DNA of 64,000 bases, from NCBI GenBank assembly GCA_014773175.1, contig VXCM01003620.1:1-64000 (forward strand), read 5' to 3'. Shown here one piece after another: positions 22,484 to 33,530 of the stretch. The DNA is from Lucifuga dentata (Eukaryota > Chordata > Actinopteri > Ophidiiformes > Bythitidae). The position numbers were made by a program, and so were the translations under genes. The notes below the pieces were generated by a model, which saw only the letters and a list, made by a program, of their open reading frames with translations, was not told the origin of the DNA and did no database searches. How positions within the stretch are numbered: position 1 is the first letter of the stretch; the number at the start of each line of letters is the position of its first letter.

Positions 22484-22984
22484 CTGAGAGAGAGAAAACA
22501 GCCATGAGAGAGCCACATTTCATACAAATACTTGTTACTCCTACTTAAAGGTGATTAAATTATGATGTATCCATATAACTGCCTCATTTTAGATATCGGA
22601 GGAATCCCGTCTATGCTAGCAGCTCTACTTTGTAAAACTGAAAATAATGAATAAAATAGCACAGCTCACCCAAATCAAGCTGTAGTTTCTTTGAATCAAA
22701 ATATATTAAAAGGGTAACAGCAGCAAAAGTTTTGAGTGTCATTTCCTGCTATGTATTAAGATCAAATATCCCAACATTAAATAAAATATGCGAGTAACAG
22801 ACAGACAAATCAATGTCATCTCAGAAGAGACGGGACACTTCTACGTTGCAGCTCACTTTACTTTTCTTTTTAGACTGCTTTTATTAAGCTTTGCACTGCA
22901 ATTCTAGATTATTTTGTTTTTACCTTATCCTATGTTACTCTTGGTTTTTAAATGTTGCTTTATTTTCTTCTTAATGTATTTTAA

Positions 22985-23105
22985 ATGTCACTTTATTTTC
23001 TCTTTATTGTCTTTTAAAGGTTATTTTAATGCATTTTGTTTGTATAAAGCACTTTGAATTGCCTCTGTGTTTGAACTGTGCTACATAAATAAATTGCCTT
23101 GCCTT
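22985..23105 (+). repeat. LINE-like 3' tail, different family
   Basis: AAAGCACTTTGAATTGCCTC then CTACATAAATAAATTGCCTT is a widespread teleost retrotransposon 3' end. No coding body is seen upstream. Confidence 0.5.
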
Positions 23106-23313
23106 TAGGATTTCTGATGATAAGATGGTTATTTTTTTCCACATAAAAATGGTATTCATGTAAAATTAAAGCAGGTAATCAATAATTTATTGCTCTCATT
23201 TCCTTGGAAACCTTCACTTTCAAAATCTCAACTTCATGTCAGAATGTGTAAATAGCCATCAAATAAGATAAAATGAACTGATATGCTGAGGTATGGCACT
23301 GATGCCTACCAAA

Positions 23314-23318
<5 letters not shown>

Positions 23319-23358
<40 letters not shown>
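23319..23358. repeat. (GT) microsatellite near donor
   Basis: About 20 units; in the transcript (CA), starting about 12 nt beyond the exon 23371-23454 donor. Confidence 0.95.
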
Positions 23359-23361
<3 letters not shown>

Positions 23362-23370
23362 GACACTCAC

Positions 23371-23454
23371 CACCCTCTGTTGCATGTGGGAATCAGGTTC
23401 GATGATGACGAGGGTACACCACATGTAAAACAAAGAACCACTGGAACACGGCAC
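23371..23454 (-). CDS. vps13b: vps13b exon 5 of 16 in window (28 codons)
   Basis: This is a small 84-nt exon, phase 0 to 0, with acceptor GCTTCCAG and donor GTG|GTGAGTG. It reads VPCSSGSLFYMWCTLVIIEP through HMQQRV. The donor was placed after the final GTG rather than one codon earlier because the joined QQRVVVFSPLF then keeps the human length. A long (CA) array in the transcript starts about 12 nt into the intron. Confidence 0.92.
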
Positions 23455-24561
23455 CTGGAAGCAGGAAAACAGATGGTCTCATTTATCAATTTACATGTTC
23501 AATTCAAAATTCTGTGACCAAACTGTACAATGAAGCTACATTTTCAATCTGTCAAAATAACTTTTACGCATGACTCATGCTGTACTTAGGAGACCGTGGG
23601 GTGTTTTGTATATTTTTCCACATATTACTCTTATTTTCACATTCTTCTACTTATTGTAAAGGGTCAACACGAAAAAAAAAAAAAAAAAAAAATCGATATC
23701 CTCAGGGCCGACTTGTTTGTGTTCTTTTGTGGTTAGAATATGAAATATGGAAATCTGATGATTAAAGTGGCTTTGCTGCCTTTGACAGGATGTTTATTGC
23801 CTCCATCAGAAACGCATTATCATGTTTTGCCCCAAAAGACTGTTTCTTGGCTTCGCCTAGTACTTAACAAGTTAAATCTCCCCAAAGCCCTTTATTCTGC
23901 AACACAGTGTCACAGCTAAAGCAACTGTTAGTTAAAGCGTTAGTGCCAGATAACAGCCAATTAAAGCGGCTTAATCTGCTAAGATTTAGAGGCTGAGAAC
24001 GTGCCCACCGAAGCCTGAATGTCTTAGTGCCTCGCTGGCGTTCGTCCCCTTTACCCCTCGCGCCTCATTAAAGCCTTGAGATGCCAAGACACATTACAAG
24101 TGGACTAGTTTATGACATACTGGGGACTTTATTTACTGGTGGGGACATCAAAGAGACAGAGCAAACATTCGGTTTTAATGTGCTGGGCCTTTGCAAAACA
24201 GCTCTCTTAGCGTGAGGGAGTGAAACTTTGGCAACAAAACGCTCTGTAAGGCTGATCCTCCAAAAACACCACCGCTGGAGTAAGGTCGCCGTGACCTCCT
24301 GTGCTGTCAAAAATACAGGAGACGGGAAAAAGCTGCTGGAAAGGAGAGGGAGGAGGAAGGTGAAGTATGGAAGAGGAGTTACTTCAGATGGATTGCTGAT
24401 AAGGAGAATCAGGAGACATGCAGACAGGAATGAGAGGAGGAACAGGTGGATGTGCTAGATACCAGAGGATGAAGTAGACAAATGAAGAAGAGGAGTTAAC
24501 GACCACGAGCTAGATGAGCGAGACAGCATGTGGGCGAGACCGTTAAAGAGAGAGGGCAATC

Positions 24562-24599
<38 letters not shown>

Positions 24600-24600
24600 A
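24562..24600. repeat. (GA) then (GACA) microsatellite
   Basis: A short GA array passing into four GACA units, directly before the element at 24601. Confidence 0.9.
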
Positions 24601-25350
24601 AGGCTGGATTTAGACGACCACGCACATGTGACCTGATTCTGATTTTTTGTGCACATGCGACACGTATCGGATACGTTTCCTGAAGATGTAAATGGTAAAA
24701 AGTCACATGGAATCGGATATGCTCAGATCCGATTTGGGCCACTTCAATATGTGGGAATAAATCGGATACGTATCGGATATCCGCCAATGAGACTGCTGTT
24801 TAAATACACAGATTGGAATTTCCTTCCCATTCCGACTCCGATGTCATGTTATTTTATCTGCATATGGATGATGTAAGCGATCAATACGATGACGCTCTCT
24901 GTAAACAGAAATGGAGGACATACTACATATATCAGACACACTGATGTGCGTTTCTGTCACGTAGACATATCGGTGTGTGATAACAGCTGCGATTACATCA
25001 AAACTCCACCCGCTTCTCCTCCGTGATTAACCTGCTAAAACTGTGTCCCTATAGAAGAGATAAACACTCACACAACATATCAGATGTTTCTCTCTGCATG
25101 TTAAAGTTTATAACCCGCTGATTATATGTTTAAATAGTTCTCTCATCCACTAAAGCGTTTTGTTGTCATCCCTCTCAGAAATGTGCACATGCGCAACTGC
25201 ATCTGGTCTGCTGCAGGTAAAAGCAAGGTAAATACAGGTATCAGATATGAGCCGCTTAAAAAAGAAAATATAAATACACTGAACAACAAAATCGCATATA
25301 GGCAGAAAATCGGAATTGAGCATCAAGACTTGTAGAGTAAATCCAGCCTA
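24601..25350. mobile_element. DNA element with ends AGGCTGGATTTA / TAAATCCAGCCT
   Basis: The 750-bp segment has perfect short inverted ends AGGCTGGATTTA and TAAATCCAGCCT. The interior is rich in ATCGGATA/CGGATACG words. There is no ORF of note. Confidence 0.6.
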
Positions 25351-25470
25351 AGAGAGATCTGAGTGCTCGGCTACTAGTGCAGGCAGCTGTCCATATGTGA
25401 AATAAACGGCTGATCTAAGGAGAAAAGACATCAGGGGTGAAGTCAGAAAACTTCAAATCCAGAAATGGAG

Positions 25471-25481
25471 CGAGGGAGAGA

Positions 25482-25529
<48 letters not shown>
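25471..25529. repeat. (GA) microsatellite
   Basis: About 28 GA units with two early GGGA interruptions. Confidence 0.95.
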
Positions 25530-25531
<2 letters not shown>

Positions 25532-25903
25532 AGCAGGGATGAAGAGAAAGATTGATTGCCTGGCTCTAGTCCAGCGGTGTGAAAGTTCCTTCAAAGCCTG
25601 TCTCCGTGCCCACATATCAGCTAGTGTTTCCTGTCTATGGTTAGTGTTGTTATGAGAGCACATAAACTGTATTTTCTGCCTCTCAACATCTCTGGGTTAC
25701 GCGTTGGGAGACTTGAAGGCCTTTGAAAGTGTATCTGAGGGAAGATCTCAGTCTGCTCTCTAACGGCGAGCAGCAGCGGCGTGGAAGCTCTGCGGCCACC
25801 CAGGAGAACAGGAAGAGAGAGAGGATCCGTCACAGTTGGTGGTCTGGTCAGCAGCTTCTAACGTGTGCGTGTGCATAGAGTGCAACATGTGTGTCTATCT
25901 GCC

Positions 25904-25960
25904 TTAAAGGACCATACCGGCCATTTTACATGTTTGATAAAATATTCAATTTTCCTTCAA
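25904..25960. mobile_element. family A transposon fragment (copy 4)
   Basis: TTAAAGGACCATACCGGCCA and the following CATGTTTGA match the family A terminus. After about 55 bp the similarity is replaced by a LINE-like 3' tail, so the element is truncated or interrupted. Confidence 0.6.
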
Positions 25961-25966
25961 TTTTGC

Positions 25967-26035
25967 TTTCTCTCTTGAAAAAGAGATTTTTTTTTTTTAT
26001 CTCAGTGAGACTCACCTGGTTAAATAAAGGTTAAA
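25967..26035 (+). repeat. LINE-like 3' tail, second copy
   Basis: TCTCTCTTGAAAAAGAGATT, a poly-T loop, ATCTCAGTGAGACTCACCTG and GTTAAATAAAGGTTAAAAAA match the tail at 9550. It starts inside a family A fragment. Confidence 0.6.
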
Positions 26036-26047
26036 AAATATATATAT

Positions 26048-26529
26048 ACCATATATACCCAACTATAAGCTGATCTCGACTATAGGCTGTCCCCTGATTT
26101 TGACCTGCAAATTTAGATTTTTAAAGAAACCTGCATATAAGCCGACCTCCTGATGTTGTTCCATCAGTTTATTTGTTTAGCAAATTACCTGTTTTTCTGG
26201 GTATTGTCATAGTATTCCTCTGATTTTCTGAAAATAATCCACGTACCGGTAAACATGATATTTATTTCAGCAGCTGATTACTGTAACTGATGGATCACGG
26301 CTTAGTGGCCGCCGCAAAATGTGCTGATAAGATGTTTAGTCAGGAAATATCTCATTCTAAGGTATGATTTAAACTATTTTCCATGGGTAGTGGTAATGGT
26401 AGTATTTCTACTCCTGGAAGTTTCCTTCTCTGGGATCTGATTTGAATTACTCCTGTATAAGCCGACCCCCGATTTGCGTTGTGAAATTTGGTTAAAAAAA
26501 ACTCGGCTTATACTCGAATATATATGGTA
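26048..26529. mobile_element. 'TATAAGCCGACC' inverted-repeat element (copy 1)
   Basis: The ends ACCATATATACCCAACTATA and CTCGAATATATATGGT are inverted repeats of about 23 bp. Several internal TATAAGCCGACC words occur. The copy at 44861 shares the whole interior in opposite orientation. This looks like a Tc/mariner-type non-autonomous element from its TA-rich edges; the class is uncertain. Confidence 0.75.
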
Positions 26530-26696
26530 AATAACAACACAGAAGTGAAAATGTATTCATTGCTTAGAACCGAGTTGTTGATTGAGGACGTTGACGTTTA
26601 TCTGGAGTTGTAAAACAGTCTGAGTCAGACTAGCTGCCTTCTGCTCTTTTATAATAATAATATTTATTATTATTAAGTCTGAGTCAGTCGTCACAC

Positions 26697-26963
26697 CTGC
26701 ACAACAGAGCTGCAGCTGCCTTTGTTCCTCCTCTCCAGCTGAACGTCCTGAGACCAGTCCTCATCTCCGCGAGCCCTCACACACAGCTCCGTCATCTCGG
26801 CGTCCTCCAGCACGTAGGAGGGCAGCTTGGCTCCCGCCTCCAGGCAGTCGCAGTGTTCCCTGACCACCGTCTGACCGTCCGGTCCCACGTAGTGCTGCAC
26901 CACCCGCAGCTCGATGTCCTGCGTCAGGTAGCTGCACATCACCTGCCGCCCACAGATGATTAT
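26697..26963 (-). CDS. vps13b: vps13b exon 4 of 16 in window (89 codons)
   Basis: The exon is 267 nt, phase 0 to 0, with acceptor CCTCCAG and donor CAG|GTGTGA. It begins IIICGRQVMCSYL and includes VVQHYVGPDGQ, VVREHCDCLEAG and ELCVRARGDEDWSQDV, all close to the human VPS13B adaptor-binding region. A second in-frame stop lies a few bases into the intron, as expected for intron read-through. Confidence 0.95.
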
Positions 26964-27344
26964 CTGGAGGAGGTAAAGGGAGAAAATCAGACAAGAACAG
27001 ATAACGTAGGAGGAAACTCACTCTGATCCTTCAATACAACAAATCTAATTCTGTATGTGTTCAACATGGTGGATGAAATAACGCTCCAGAGAGATGCGTT
27101 GAGAGCGATCATTGTCATTTTGACCATGATTGTGATTACCTATCATAAAGTAAATAATCTGTGGTCCAGCGTGTTAGTGAAAAAGTCTGTGCATAAGTCT
27201 ACAAATTAAAAAAAAAAAAAAAAAANAAAAAAAAAAAAAAAAAAAACCAAAACACCACTTTGATGAAGGTGTATGGATACTAACAACATTTATAATATAC
27301 TTCAGATTTGGAGCACTTTGTCAGCTGAGTTAGCAACCTGATAC

Positions 27345-27559
27345 TTAACCCTCTGGAGTCTCAAATATTTCTCTGGAAAATTCTTCATTCTTGAAAGAAA
27401 AAAAAACAAAAACTGAAAGAATTGAGCAATAAGTCTAAAATAAATTTTAAAAAAGTTGCTGATTTTCTACTCAATTCTAGAGGATTCTAGCAAATTAAAT
27501 AAAGTCTCCAAAAATCACCAAATAATGTGTCAATGTGGCTTTAGACTCCAGAGAGTTAA
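27345..27559. mobile_element. family B TTAA element (copy 2)
   Basis: This 215-bp copy starts TTAACCCTCTGGAGTCTCAA and ends TTAGACTCCAGAGAGTTAA. It shares internal words such as AAAGTCTCCAAAAATCA with the copy at 9914. Its right TTAA is shared with family A copy 5. Confidence 0.82.
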
Positions 27560-27802
27560 AGGACCATCCCAACCGTTTTGCATGTTTGGGCCTAATATAT
27601 TCCATTTTCATACACGTAACGTTACTGACAATCATTTCCCAAAGGATAAAACTGGAATGGCGAATTAAAACTGTTTTTCCTACCTTCCAAATCTCCATTG
27701 GTTTCAGTTCATTCTGCTATTAAAATCAACTTGTTGATACTTGAAACATTCTTGGGATAGGTAATCCATCATCACCAACAAGACGTGTATTCAGGTTTTT
27801 TT
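27556..27802. mobile_element. family A transposon, cut by assembly gap (copy 5)
   Basis: It starts TTAAAGGACCATCCC and runs through the family landmarks to CAGGTTTTTTTT, where the 605-base gap begins. Compared with the copy at 38016, about half of a standard element is missing into the gap. Its first TTAA is also the last TTAA of the adjoining family B element. Confidence 0.8.
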
Positions 27803-28407
27803 NNNNNNNNNNNNNNNNNNNNNNNNNNNNNNNNNNNNNNNNNNNNNNNNNNNNNNNNNNNNNNNNNNNNNNNNNNNNNNNNNNNNNNNNNNNNNNNNNN
27901 NNNNNNNNNNNNNNNNNNNNNNNNNNNNNNNNNNNNNNNNNNNNNNNNNNNNNNNNNNNNNNNNNNNNNNNNNNNNNNNNNNNNNNNNNNNNNNNNNNNN
28001 NNNNNNNNNNNNNNNNNNNNNNNNNNNNNNNNNNNNNNNNNNNNNNNNNNNNNNNNNNNNNNNNNNNNNNNNNNNNNNNNNNNNNNNNNNNNNNNNNNNN
28101 NNNNNNNNNNNNNNNNNNNNNNNNNNNNNNNNNNNNNNNNNNNNNNNNNNNNNNNNNNNNNNNNNNNNNNNNNNNNNNNNNNNNNNNNNNNNNNNNNNNN
28201 NNNNNNNNNNNNNNNNNNNNNNNNNNNNNNNNNNNNNNNNNNNNNNNNNNNNNNNNNNNNNNNNNNNNNNNNNNNNNNNNNNNNNNNNNNNNNNNNNNNN
28301 NNNNNNNNNNNNNNNNNNNNNNNNNNNNNNNNNNNNNNNNNNNNNNNNNNNNNNNNNNNNNNNNNNNNNNNNNNNNNNNNNNNNNNNNNNNNNNNNNNNN
28401 NNNNNNN
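27803..28407. other. assembly gap, 605 n
   Basis: Run of n starting inside family A copy 5 and ending at a CA array. The second half of the transposon is presumably within it. Confidence 0.99.

Positions 28408-28467
<60 letters not shown>
28408..28467. repeat. (CA)30 at gap edge
   Basis: CA repeat immediately right of the 605-base gap, a likely reason for the assembly break. Confidence 0.95.
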
Positions 28468-28470
<3 letters not shown>

Positions 28471-29021
28471 CCAAGCCATAGCCACCAGGGAGTCCTCATC
28501 TGGGCCTGACACATCTAATTGAGTTCAGAATTGATCGTTTCCACCACCCTGCGTGAGTGTGAGAGTGTGTTTATGTGTGTTTGCATGCACGTGCATGTGC
28601 GTTTTGCAGGTTGTGTCACTGATAATGATCGTGGGGACAGAGATCTCGGCCCCTAATGAGGGAAGTCACTCCTAAGCATCAATCATTTCTGTTCATCCAC
28701 TCACACACACACCACACTCACGTCAGCAGCCTGCATCAACACACACACCTAGCACCAACACACACTTCCCCATCCTCCTCTTCCTCTCTGTGCTGACACA
28801 CAGATGTACACAATAGGAAAGAAGGTGAAAGTGCACGAGCCAAAGAAAAGGAGAGAAAGAAATGGATTAAAGAGCCAGAAAGATTTAAAAAAAAGTCAAN
28901 AAAAAAAAAAAAAAAAAAAAAAAAAAAGAAAAAGTAGCAACATGCATCTATCTTCAGATATCTCCTCTCACAGGCATTAAGACTGTGCTCATGTGGAATG
29001 TGTGTGCGTGCATAGACGGAT

Positions 29022-29640
29022 TACTGCATGGGCAAAGTGGGCATGTGTCCAGGGCCCTGGAGCCAATAGGGCCCTTGGTCTTTAGATTTATCTTTTTTAT
29101 TTTTTTTAGGGTTAAGGTTATATTTTAAAAACAAAAATACTTTACACATTTTTTAATATGTAAAGTATTTTTGTTTTTTTTAAATTTTGGAGTAAGTGTG
29201 ATTTTGAAAATGTAGTATGATTATAAAATTGTTTGAATGTTTTATAAATTAGCCGATTATGCTAAATCATTGTAATGATGTAATGACATAGGCTAAAGGT
29301 CAAANTGTTTTATAAATTAGCCGATTATGCTAAATCATTGTAATGATGTAATGACATAGGCTAAAGGTCAAATGTCAGTTTCGCTGTCAACATGGAGAAT
29401 CGCGCTCCTAGCGGATCGGCAAACCAGAAACTCAAAAAAGAAGCTAAAGATGCTGCTTTGCTCCAAAAACTATCCTCTATTTCAACATATTTCACCAAAA
29501 ATCAGGTGGAAGGTGATGGTGTTGCTGTTAGCAGCGCTGCCGGTGCTACAGCGCAGCCATCTGAGGATAACCTGGATGCTAACATGCTAACATGTCAAAA
29601 TAACGAATATAATTTCAAAGTAATACATGCTGTGTGATTG
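29022..29640 (+). pseudogene. hAT-type transposase N-terminal relic
   Basis: An ORF at 29392-29637 encodes an 81-residue peptide starting MENRAPSGSANQKLKKEAKD and containing SSISTYFTKNQ. This basic leader followed by an 'ISxFF/YF' motif and acidic/Ala-Ser linker resembles the N-termini of ZMYM1-like hAT transposase proteins (family knowledge). The sequence stops abruptly with no zinc finger or catalytic domain. It is preceded by GGGCCCTGGAGCC-type terminus sequence near 29050. A 67-base duplication around n at 29305 lies just upstream. Confidence 0.5.
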
Positions 29641-31004
29641 TGGATTGTTCTGTGCTGATTGTTTTGTGCAACCAAGTTCTGCATGGTTGGAGAGGGCACA
29701 CGCAGTTTGCATATATTATTTGCGTGTGTCGATAGAGCCCGTGGTCATGATAATCCATCCGTGTGTGCATGAGTATGGCGTGTGTGCACAGACGTGTGTG
29801 TATTTATACGAGGGGATTTTTCAGCAGCAGTCAACATGAGGCACCAACATGGATGATAAAGAGGCAATCATAATAAAAGAGCAGAAGGTAGCTAGACTAC
29901 AGTAGTGTGTGACAGTCTGAGAATGAAGCTTCCCCCCACCCCTNCCCCCCACCCCAAAATCACAACAAGATGGAGTATGCTCACGCAGGCTAAAGCCAAC
30001 TTCCTCTGTAGTGGAAGCCGCCGCTCCACTCTGAGGCTTTGTGTTGTGAATTGGATGTGACTGACGCTCGTACCCTATCATTGGATCCAATCGGAACAAG
30101 ATGTAAGCAGAGTTTGGGACAGACGCAGGAAGGAATGCGAGAGGCAGAGTGTGTTTTGTCTGGAGGACGAGAAGGAGACGTGTGGGACACTTGACACTGT
30201 TTACATAACAAAGTGTCACCGCTCTAATCCAATGGCATCTCTGCGTTTTCAGTAATAAAGCGACTTTGTCTTGTATTTGTGGGAAAAATTCAAACATGAT
30301 TCACCGCAATTCTTTCCGCTGGTGTAAAAAAGGCAAACGTGGCTGTTTTATGTAACTTTGATCGTTAATATATTCGTGCTCTAATGCAGCATTTCCTGTG
30401 TTCTTCTTTGAGGGATACGGGGCAAATTATGTTTCTGGATGGCTTCACGCTCATGAGTTTTTGTTTTAATGCTACAAAACAGATTACAAGACAGAACAGA
30501 TAAATATGTTGTTAGCTGAGTTATGATTAAATCATCACAGAAAAATGAAAAAAATAAAAATGCTCATCCCAAAAGGAGGGCTGGGAAAAAGTCCATAATA
30601 CAGCAAACACGTTTCAGCTCCATTTACACAGCTCTGATGCTAAATGGCAAAAAGCACCATGCATGTACCTGCATTATGCATGAATATGTGTGTGTGTGTG
30701 TGTGTGTGTGTATGTGAATGNCCATGCATGTACCTGCATTATGCATGAATATGTGTGTGTGTGTGTGTGTGTGTGTATGTGAATGCATCAGTTTGCTCTT
30801 CTAAAATAACTCCCACTTCACTTCAACATACTGTATAGAAAAGAGAAAGAAAGGAAGGAAACCTGTCGTGCATGCATCGTTGCAGCCTCATTTTTTTTTT
30901 TTTTAACTTTTATTTATTCAAGATTAATTCACTGAGCATCTAATTATTTTTTTGCAGAACACCCTGCTCACACACACACACACACACATGCACTTTCACA
31001 CCTG

Positions 31005-31186
31005 GAAGCTGCGCTGGAGCATTTGAGGGTTAGGTTGCCTTGCTCAAGGGCAACTCAGTGGTGATAATGACGAAGAGGCAGGCGCTACTCATTCACCTCT
31101 CCAACCTGATTTCTCCTGCCAGTTCAGGAATTGAACCAGCGACCTTTTGGTCACAAGCTTCTCTAACCTTTAGGCTCCACTGCAGA
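31005..31186 (-). repeat. tRNA-derived SINE, teleost type
   Basis: On the minus strand it reads GGTTAGAGAAGCTTGTGACC, then a B box GCTGGTTCAATTCC, then CAACCTGATTT-type body and the CCTTGAGCAAGGCAACCTAA segment found in very common teleost SINEs. A CA repeat flanks it at 30970-30988. Confidence 0.75.
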
Positions 31187-31512
31187 AAAGCAGATATTTA
31201 CCTATTTATGCAAATATGGCAGATATCTTTGATAGAATTAAAATAAAATTCAGATATTTATGTAATCATATTTGTCTGAGGGATTCTGCATGCTTGCGTT
31301 TGAGGTGTATTTAAATTTGTTTTTGTGACCAAGGTTTTATTATTTTTTCCTTCATATGTTGAACATGGACAGGAGATATTTGGCATTATTACTTCACAAA
31401 AATAAAAAGTAGCAGCAAACAAACAGAGAAAACAATAATCCTACAGATTCCAGAAGAAAATGCAGTTGTACCATTTTTATTATTATTATTACCTCTATTA
31501 TTATCATTATTA

Positions 31513-32115
31513 TTAAATGACAATACCGTCAATTTTGCATGTTTGAGCCTAATATATTAAATTTTCTTACATGTTATGTTACTGACAATCATTTCCCAAA
31601 GGATAAAAACCGTATTTCAGCTTTTCTGATATTTTGCTAAATCTCTTAATCTTTCAAAATCAAATATTCAAGTGATACACCCACCTTAAAAATCCATGTT
31701 TCTCCTGCTAATAGTTACACAGCCTTATGAAGTCACGGTCCTTTAAATTTTTCCATAAACGCAGGTCTTCTTTTGGGACTATATTCCCCGGTGGAGGCAT
31801 ACATTCACTCCACGCTTTTTATTGAGCTTAAACACTAAAATTACATAACTTCTAAAAAAACCTGAATACACGTCTTGTTGGTGATGATGGATTACCTATC
31901 CCAAGAATGTTTCAAGTATCAATTTTTTTTATCAAGTATCAATGATTTTAATAGCAGAATGAACTGAAACCAATGGAAGTCTGGAAGGTAGGAAAAACAT
32001 TTTTAATTCACCGTTCCAGTAGTATGCTTTGGGAAATGATTGTCAGTAACGTTATGTGTATGAAAATGGAATATATTAGGCTCAAACATGCCAAATGGCC
32101 GGTATGGTCCTTTAA
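31513..32115. mobile_element. family A transposon, complete (copy 6)
   Basis: This is a 603-bp element flanked by TTAA. The left terminus is slightly mutated (TTAAATGACAATACC); the right is GGTATGGTCCTTTAA. The two ends form terminal inverted repeats of roughly 95 bp, including CATGTTTGAGCCTAATATAT and ACTGACAATCATTTCCCAAA. No ORF of note. It lies 28 nt from the exon 32144-32299 donor. Confidence 0.88.
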
Positions 32116-32143
32116 TATAATCATTCCATGTATTTAGATTTAC

Positions 32144-32299
32144 CTGTTTCTGGACACCGCTGAGCTGCATCACCTTAATGATGAGAGAAGCCGTGCGTCC
32201 CTTATACTGGATGCTTCTCAGCAGAGTTCCCACGTTGTCCATGCTGAAGGCCTCCGACCAGCGCCAGTTCCCCCAGCCCTCGATGCAGATGTGCAGCAG
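32144..32299 (-). CDS. vps13b: vps13b exon 3 of 16 in window (52 codons)
   Basis: The exon is 156 nt, phase 0 to 0, with acceptor TCCTGCAG and donor CAG|GTAAAT. It reads LLHICIEGWGNWRWSEAFSM through IKVMQLSGVQKQ. The W-W-S segment followed by a short strand is typical of the SHR-BD/VAB fold in VPS13 proteins (family knowledge). It is separated from the previous exon by a 24.4-kb intron. A TTAA transposon begins 29 nt into the following intron. Confidence 0.95.
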
Positions 32300-33461
32300 C
32301 TGCAGGACAGGACAGGACAGATTAGGACAAACACACACCAGAAAAGAGAGAGGAGACCAGACATCAGAGGTTAGTCTTCTTATCCTTTATTTATCCCCAA
32401 GCAAAAGGCAAGTAAACAACAAGATCTTTGTTTAGAAGGTTTTTGGTGGGGTGGAGGTGGGNACAAGAACAACAAAGTTCCTGTTTACTGGTGCTGAACA
32501 GGCCTGCTGCTGCTGCTGGAAGAAGAGATGGAAGGTTGCACACAATAAACTGGCTGGTGGAAAACAGCTGATGTGGAAGCTCATTATGGCTGTGTGTGTG
32601 TGTATGTGTGCGTGTGTGTGTGTGTGTGGATTTGTGGGGTCGGCTGTGGCAGGCTCTGTTCTCCACACGTCTAAATAAGAGGCAGATAGTTTGGCTCCTA
32701 ACTGCTTCAGCTTCATATCCATCACTCCAGAGTGAAGCACATCCATGTGTGTGGCTTCGGTTCGACTCCGAGACTCGGGAGAAAACATTCAAACTGCTTT
32801 ACAATGAGGACTATTGTAGAAATGACAGAATTTAAAACATAATTCTTTAAATCTTTTTATTTGTCCTCAAAGGGCAAATTGGTTGCACACTAGTGAACAA
32901 CGTGTAGTATAAAACACGAGACAAAAAAGATGTTATAGCATCAAATATAAGGGAAAAATGGAAATAAATGTGTAAAGATTAGAATTTATACAATAAGTAA
33001 TTCAGAAGTTTAAAATTATCTGTCTAAATATAAAGTGGCCTATGCTAAATGAAAATCTAAAAAAGAGAACCAGAGGGCAGATCTGTTCTTCTTTGGGAAA
33101 AGGGAAGTGGAGAAAGAGTGTATTTTATAAACAACACGGCGAGTGGCAAGTGCTGCACATATGTAAAGTAACATGACTTTAATCACGCCGTCCACACACG
33201 TCTCGGGACGTAGCCTGAAGGTGCGATTTTAGTTGCCGTCTCCTTTAACCCTTAGTTGTGGTTTGCAGCAGATTGGTTTGGATTTCATAAATATTACCGT
33301 TATGCTGTCAAAGTGCATAATACTGCAGCTTTTGGCTGTTTCTGAATGCTTCACACCTCACATAAATAAGCAAGAAAAGCCATAAGAGCAATTATAAAAC
33401 AAGCGTTCAACAGGCGAGCAGGCTGGTCAAACGTCCACGAGGGCATTCACAGATAATCTCA

Positions 33462-33530
33462 AGGTCAAGGTCAACTTTATTTGTCTCCAAGGAGAAATTT
33501 GGCATACCATACACACTCACATCCATTCTA
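33462..33530 (+). repeat. retrotransposon-like tail
   Basis: AAGGTCAACTTTATTTGTCT followed by CCAAGGAGAAATTTGG resembles the tail at 4525. Similar shorter matches appear at 32378 and 32843. Confidence 0.4.

Larger units (their letters stand above)
22484..23370 (-). other. vps13b intron, 0.9 kb
   Basis: Phase 0 intron. It contains a LINE-like 3' tail around 22985-23105 and a long CA/GT array directly beyond the exon 5 donor (23319-23358). Confidence 0.8.
23455..26696 (-). other. vps13b intron, 3.2 kb
   Basis: Phase 0 intron. Recognisable contents are two GA arrays, an element with ends GGCTGGATTTA/TAAATCCAGCC (24601-25350), a family A fragment running into a LINE-like tail (25904-26035) and a 'TATAAGC' inverted-repeat element (26048-26529). 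23.5-24.5 kb shows nothing specific beyond a poly-A tract. Confidence 0.75.
26964..32143 (-). other. vps13b intron, 5.2 kb, with 605-base gap
   Basis: Phase 0 intron. It includes a family B and a family A element sharing one TTAA near 27556, an N gap (27803-28407), a CA array, a poly-A tract with n at 28900, a hAT-like relic (29022-29640), a SINE (31005-31186) and a complete family A copy (31513-32115). Confidence 0.8.

Noticed and set aside
27726..28522. Long ORFs spanning 27.7-28.5 kb on both strands
   Set aside because: They consist almost entirely of n bases and a CA repeat.
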